A stretch of DNA of 22,634 nucleotides from Saccoglossus kowalevskii. Taxonomy: Eukaryota; Hemichordata; Enteropneusta; Harrimaniidae. The stretch spans positions 511,539-534,172 of the forward strand of contig NW_003119425.1 in assembly GCF_000003605.2 (NCBI RefSeq). The letters are read 5' to 3'. Position numbers and translations under genes: made by a program. The notes beneath the pieces are model-generated. The model ran no database searches and had not been told where the DNA came from. It saw only the letters and a program-made list of their open reading frames with translations. This document shows positions 17,971 through 22,634 of this stretch, piece by piece. How positions within the stretch are numbered: the first letter of the stretch is position 1; every line of letters begins with the position of its first letter.

Positions 17971-20614
17971 TATTACTAGAGACAACCACTGCACAGACTA
18001 GTAAATCAATCGATTCTGAGCACGTCATCACATAGCGAGCGGTATCGATGTGTGCATTGCACTTATTTGACTACCCCCTATTTATTAAAAAAGAGTTTAA
18101 CATACGCTTCATATTGCTAGGTGTTTGCTGTAATACAAATTTTAGCATGTCTCGTCACAATTTAAGGGAAACATTTTTTTTTGCAAGTAATTTATTCGTC
18201 TTATCAAATACGATCAATATGACACACGTGGTAAACTTGCAACCGTGGTGACTGAAAAATCCGAAAGATACTATTTTTTTAAAATTTCACTGAAAAGATT
18301 TTGACTGAACGCAACTGTGAAACAAGACTTTGGAAGATTTAATTTGTTCGGTCACACAGCTCCTTCCAAGTCTAGTTTCGTTGAGGTTTCTGGGCCGACC
18401 CCCGTTCATGACAAATATAGATTATAAAGCACTAACGGCATGTGTGTTTTAATATTCAGTGTTGGAAGGGGTAACATGTAAGATTTTTTATATGGACAAC
18501 TTTATTTATAGCATGTTGTTTGCGATTCGAACATATTGCCGTCCTAAGGGGTGCCACAAGTTGCAGTAAATATCTTATTCATTCAGATCTAGGGGCGTAT
18601 AACAGAGAGCCTACACACACTAAATATCTACGTTACATTTGCATCATGAACAGAATCACAGGATAGTAAGAAAAGACATGTACCAAACATGTGACCTCTC
18701 GCGTTATTTTAATATAGAAAGTTGTAATTCTCGAAATTTAACATGTGCTCGAAATGACTACGCCGATCAGCGCGAGCTATGAAGTCAGTTTACAAAAATG
18801 TAATTCGCCAAAAGTAATTGTTCAAAAATATGCTGACATCATGATTTCAACTATAGCGATCTATTTACCAGTACAGATTATACAAAGTCATGAAATTCCC
18901 CTATGTATAACACATACATTCTGATGATTGGTAATGCGACAGCGTTTACTTAGAATAATGTGTGCATACTACAACCACGCCCATCGGCGGCAATGTGCGC
19001 TTACATCAACTATATACACTCATATATACGGACATATCGTATAAATAATTAAACAAGGCATCAGCGTACGCAAAGAATTGCATTGCATTGAAAAAGTAAA
19101 CTCTCAGCATGAATTACATTGTATAATAGTAACACAGTTAACACAGTATCTAACAATGCGCGAAAGCTGTATTATTCAGAGGGTTGATTTTTAAAGGGAA
19201 ACTAATAGAATTATAATCAGGAAAACGCAAAGATCCAGGATGTGTACTAATTCGGTCTTACGTGTGGCAGTGTACTTTACTTGTGTTTATTACATTCCAA
19301 ACCCTTTTTAAGTTCAGATATTATTCAATGAATTTTTGGAAGTGAAAGATATTTTGTTTAACTAGATTATTGACGTATACATTATTTGTGACCCCCCGAG
19401 GCATTATCTCATCGATTAACTAGACTTTCATGTACTGTTAGAGGGGTAAATATGACCGATAAGCTTGATTGATCGATCTATTGAAGAGACATTTAACAGG
19501 TTGGCATACTCGTATACACTCAAGTTGTTTGACTTACAGGCAGCACATGATTCATTATTGCGCAATTGAGGTTTGTCGTGATCGTGAATTCGAATATTGC
19601 GTGTTGTGGGTTTATATGCTCCTAATACGTCTGTAATCATGTTGACATTAAACTTTGAACAATTTATTAAAAATGTCAATTCATAGTCGCTAACGAGGCC
19701 TTGCAAAGCGTATTATTTGAGCGCTGCCGAATTATAATTTATTCATACATGCATTTGCATAAAAAAACGGCTACCAGACGTAATTCAGCTGTCGTGTTAC
19801 CTCCGTGTCTCCCGTGTATTAAAACACGAGTGATTGCATTTCAGTTTTCATGCATGAATTTTTAACTTCACACACGCACTAAAAAAAAACAAAGCTTGCC
19901 ACGTCGTGGTCATCAATCACGTAAACATTTCAAGACAACTAATATATTACACAGGTTATTTTTGTTTGAGTTCATTGCTGAAAACGAAACCGAGAATCTA
20001 CTACCACGGGAAATGTTCACAGGGAGGTAATGACTCAGTAGCGATATAGAAACGTACCACATATATGAGATCGAATTGAATTGTCTATAGGTTTACGCCC
20101 GTCATAATCACTTTCAATTGTCGTGTGTATTGGAAATGAGGCAGGTATTTGTTAAACCCACGTTTGCATCGTGTTTTTTTTAGATACAGGTTATACGCGT
20201 CGTATTTTGGTCATAGTGTAACTAACGTAGGAGCGTGGATGCAAAGAGGTAGCTGTTATAGACTACGTGACGGGGGATCAACCATATGTAAGAAACAAAA
20301 GGCGAGTGAGTCGAGAAGCGTGAAAACAAGTCAATATTAAAATACACTTACACATTGACCTTTTCATGGCATAAATATTTGAGTACTACATCTTGCGTGA
20401 AAGAGGCACATGCAAACATTAACTATACAGCCTAGGAGTGTATGACTGTCTTATTGATTTGTATACATTTTGAATAAATAATTAACAATATCGTCGAGTC
20501 AATATTCAGAAATTCTGTAATGGTTTTCATATGTTTATTGCGTTTATTTAAGTACGTGATGTTAAACCAAATACAAGCGTTAAGACACGTGGTCTCTGTA
20601 TATATGATTCATTC
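17971..20614. other. Gene-free AT-rich stretch
   Basis: Minor items only: ACATGT repeated 13 bp apart near 18677-18695, and the short palindrome CCACG-T-CGTGG near 19899. No coding, RNA or mobile signal was seen. Confidence 0.55.
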
Positions 20615-20634
20615 ATGTATAATAGTTTATACAT
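20615..20634. repeat. Perfect 8-bp hairpin with tetraloop
   Basis: ATGTATAA (20615-20622), loop TAGT, TTATACAT (20627-20634). It is AT-rich and could be chance. Confidence 0.4.
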
Positions 20635-22336
20635 ATGTTTTATTTCAAACTGCCATCTTACAAATACATAACTTCCGCTGAAGGTCAAGAGGCTTTACTT
20701 TTTAGATCATTGACTCTCGAAAGGACGGAAATATGAGCTATTTAATCCAGTGACGGTTTCCGCGTCTTAAATGTCACCATAATACCACATGGATAGTGTT
20801 ATAAGTCTAACCTAAGTTCATCTATCTATCATACAGCATTTTTTAAATTTACAGTCGAGTGATTATTGTGAAATCTCGTCTCAATCTGACAGTGGTAAAT
20901 ATACACGTTCACGTTATTTATGGCATTTTAGTTACTATCAGTGTACATCCGTTTAATATCAAACGTCAATTCCATTGGGTTGACACGTACATACAAAGGA
21001 TCGTTTCCGAAATCATTCCAACTGTAATAACATTTTGATTATCGTCGCAAATCACATAAAGCATTATTAATCTCGAAATACAAGTATGTTGTTGTTTAGT
21101 TTATTTGTGTTAAGCCTCGGGGTTTCCAACAGCTGCGCTAAAATTTTTACAATGATGTTGCATGTTTTCCAAAGGTTATTTATTGCCTGTATATATATTT
21201 AGTCTGTGTGTGTGATGGCGAAATTATATATTGAACTACAACACTTTATGTGTTCATTTTGCAGAGTTTTCTAATATTTACACAATAAACAATCATTTCT
21301 CATACGTCCGTGAAATTGATTTATCATCACATTATTGCAGTTTTTCTCCAGCCCAATGCATTTTGCTCTTCGACGCACAGGGGACTGCTGAATCAGTGAA
21401 TGGGAAATGGTTGCGTCTGAAACCGAACACACGCACGATTTGGCAACCGACAATTCCGTGGAATTGAACACGTTCCAAGACCGACTCATTTATTATTGAA
21501 ACATTCATGTTTGCGCGAGGTTCCGCAATACTTATCCGATCTGTATTACGAGCTGCACTAGAATACAAAACATGCACCAAGCGTAAGTAAGGCGGCATCC
21601 GATGACTGTTATTATTATTATAGAACGCGTTTCAGGATCTCAGTTTGCGTGCAGATGACAAGAGCGATATATTTGTTTGCCAGCGGTCGCAGTGTTGTTT
21701 GAAGATGTAACATACAGATTTAATTAAAAACTCTAAAAAATGAAGATGACAGACAAATTATATGTCCGGTGATTTCCCTAAAAGTAATTACCAACGTTAA
21801 CTAGAGTACGAAATAATATAAATGAATTATGGTAATCATTATCAAATTTTAAATAAAAATACTCAAAATCACGATCGCCTCGGGAAAACGTCAAATTTAT
21901 ATTCAGTTTTCCTCTGCCACGGTAGTATAAAATGACATTCCTTATTACCGTCTTAAAACAAGTTCTGCATAAAAATTGTCTAATTGACCACCAATCTGAT
22001 ATATAACATTATATATTTACGATTTGCAGATACACTCTTTTGCTGATCTTGCCCAATTTAGACATTTTCGCCTTGTCTTATTGTTGCGGTGTGTACAATG
22101 GTATGTTAGGTATATTCGATTTCAGATTAGCCATGACTTAAACGTGCACGACTTGTGAATTGTATACTATAAGCAATGTGAATATCGTTCGCATGGTTGG
22201 CCATCAATCGGGAGAAATTGCTATCAGATGAAATCTAAGACGACATCTTGATCTACAACAGGAATTATATCTATGTGCGAACGTCACCAATCAACACTTG
22301 ATGAAAAACAAAATGCACATGTCAAAAATGGTCACA
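20635..22336. other. Gene-free AT-rich stretch
   Basis: Three overlapping frames of 72-88 codons occupy 21231-21598 on both strands. They are mutually antisense and unrecognised. No repeat was seen. Confidence 0.55.
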
Positions 22337-22409
22337 TACATTAGAGTATAATATACTCTCATCGCTAAGATCTATACTCACGCTCCGGACTCATTGGTAC
22401 ACTAATGTA
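22337..22409. repeat. Nested inverted repeats, possible small foldback
   Basis: TACATTAG (22337-22344) and CTAATGTA (22402-22409) are perfect reverse complements. Just inside the left arm lies a perfect 17-bp odd palindrome, AGAGTATA-A-TATACTCT (22343-22359). A GT run follows at about 22420. Confidence 0.45.
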
Positions 22410-22445
22410 CATCATCATGTGTGTGTGTACTTGCATTGCTATATG

Positions 22446-22526
22446 TTCCGAGAACAAAAATACAGATATATAGCAACTTCCGAGGACATACACACCTTCC
22501 GAGGACCTTTTTCATAGTCCTCGGAA
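22446..22526. repeat. Cluster of TTCCGAGGAC repeats ending in a perfect hairpin
   Basis: TTCCGAGAAC (22446-22455, one mismatch), TTCCGAGGAC (22478-22487) and TTCCGAGGAC (22497-22506) are direct repeats. GTCCTCGGAA (22517-22526) is the exact inverse, forming a 10-bp stem with a 10-nt loop (CTTTTTCATA). This GC-rich word stands out against AT-rich flanks. It could be the end of a repeat element, a clustered protein-binding site or an RNA hairpin. Confidence 0.75.
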
Positions 22527-22611
22527 AACATAATTTATATTAATAGTTAATTCGATTATTAATACGTTTTGCGAAGCTTAGGTTTAGTATCGGGGGAAGG
22601 TATGGTTCACG

Positions 22612-22631
22612 TTATATTAATATTAATATAA
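22612..22631. repeat. 20-bp perfect AT palindrome at the window edge
   Basis: TTATATTAATATTAATATAA is self-complementary over 20 bases. It is low-complexity AT sequence and may simply be a short ATATTA repeat. Confidence 0.6.
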
Positions 22632-22634
22632 TTG

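Noticed and set aside
18677-18697. p53-like pair of ACATGT half sites
   Set aside because: Each half site has mismatches to the consensus, and such words are expected by chance.
21231-21598. Overlapping 72-88 codon frames on both strands
   Set aside because: Mutually antisense and unrecognised, consistent with a random low-stop patch.
1-22634. Scan for well-known animal microRNAs (let-7, miR-10/100/125, miR-124, miR-9, miR-1, miR-92, miR-71)
   Set aside because: No mature sequence was seen on either strand by eye; an exhaustive search was not possible.
1-22634. CRISPR array, prokaryotic operon or phage content
   Set aside because: No regularly spaced identical short repeats, no dense coding and no ribosome-binding sites; the tandem units at 5.5 and 8.1 kb are degenerate and lack unique spacers.

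Overview
This window is AT-rich eukaryotic DNA (roughly 35-37% G+C by eye) with no gene I can support. No reading frame shows a recognisable domain, signal peptide, splice-bounded exon or codon periodicity. Open frames rarely exceed 90 codons; at this base composition a random 22.6 kb sequence should give a longest frame of about 110 codons, which fits. The one 171-codon frame is held open by a GT microsatellite. I found no rRNA, tRNA, snRNA or CRISPR array, and nothing prokaryotic (no operons, ribosome-binding sites or dense coding). The mix of miniature transposons, degenerate short tandem arrays and G/C stem-loop repeats looks like intergenic or intronic DNA of a marine invertebrate (hemichordate, cephalochordate, echinoderm, mollusc or similar). 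I cannot fix the phylum.

Layout: 1-230 is a G/C stem-loop dispersed repeat read on the minus strand; a related plus-strand fragment lies at about 5262-5340. 291-5260 is plain AT-rich DNA with an AT microsatellite, a C-run next to an AC run, and a G-rich tract. 5447-6240 is a composite repeat: a 32-bp hairpin, a GT microsatellite and five degenerate units of about 130 bp. Two further foldbacks follow (6404-6475 and 6679-6717). 8095-8611 is a non-autonomous element with terminal inverted repeats, three internal tandem units and a CAGACGAC-type microsatellite at its right end. 10339-10717 holds the clearest mobile DNA: two related TTAA-flanked MITEs 82 bp apart, whose GC-rich termini include a TGCGCATGCG motif. 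A decayed third relative lies near 15.09 kb.

The rest is mostly featureless, with isolated perfect or near-perfect hairpins (12.5, 13.8, 17.9 and 20.6 kb), a possible TATA-type promoter near 13.7 kb, a less AT-rich patch at 16.1-16.5 kb with ZNF143-like, POU-octamer and YY1-like words, and at the right edge (22.34-22.53 kb) a cluster of TTCCGAGGAC repeats ending in a perfect hairpin.

The repeats do not form a pathway. The main biological reading is a gene-free region colonised by small non-autonomous elements. I saw no convincing new system. The best leads are the MITE pair with motif-bearing termini, the two internally repeated elements and the TTCCGAGGAC cluster.
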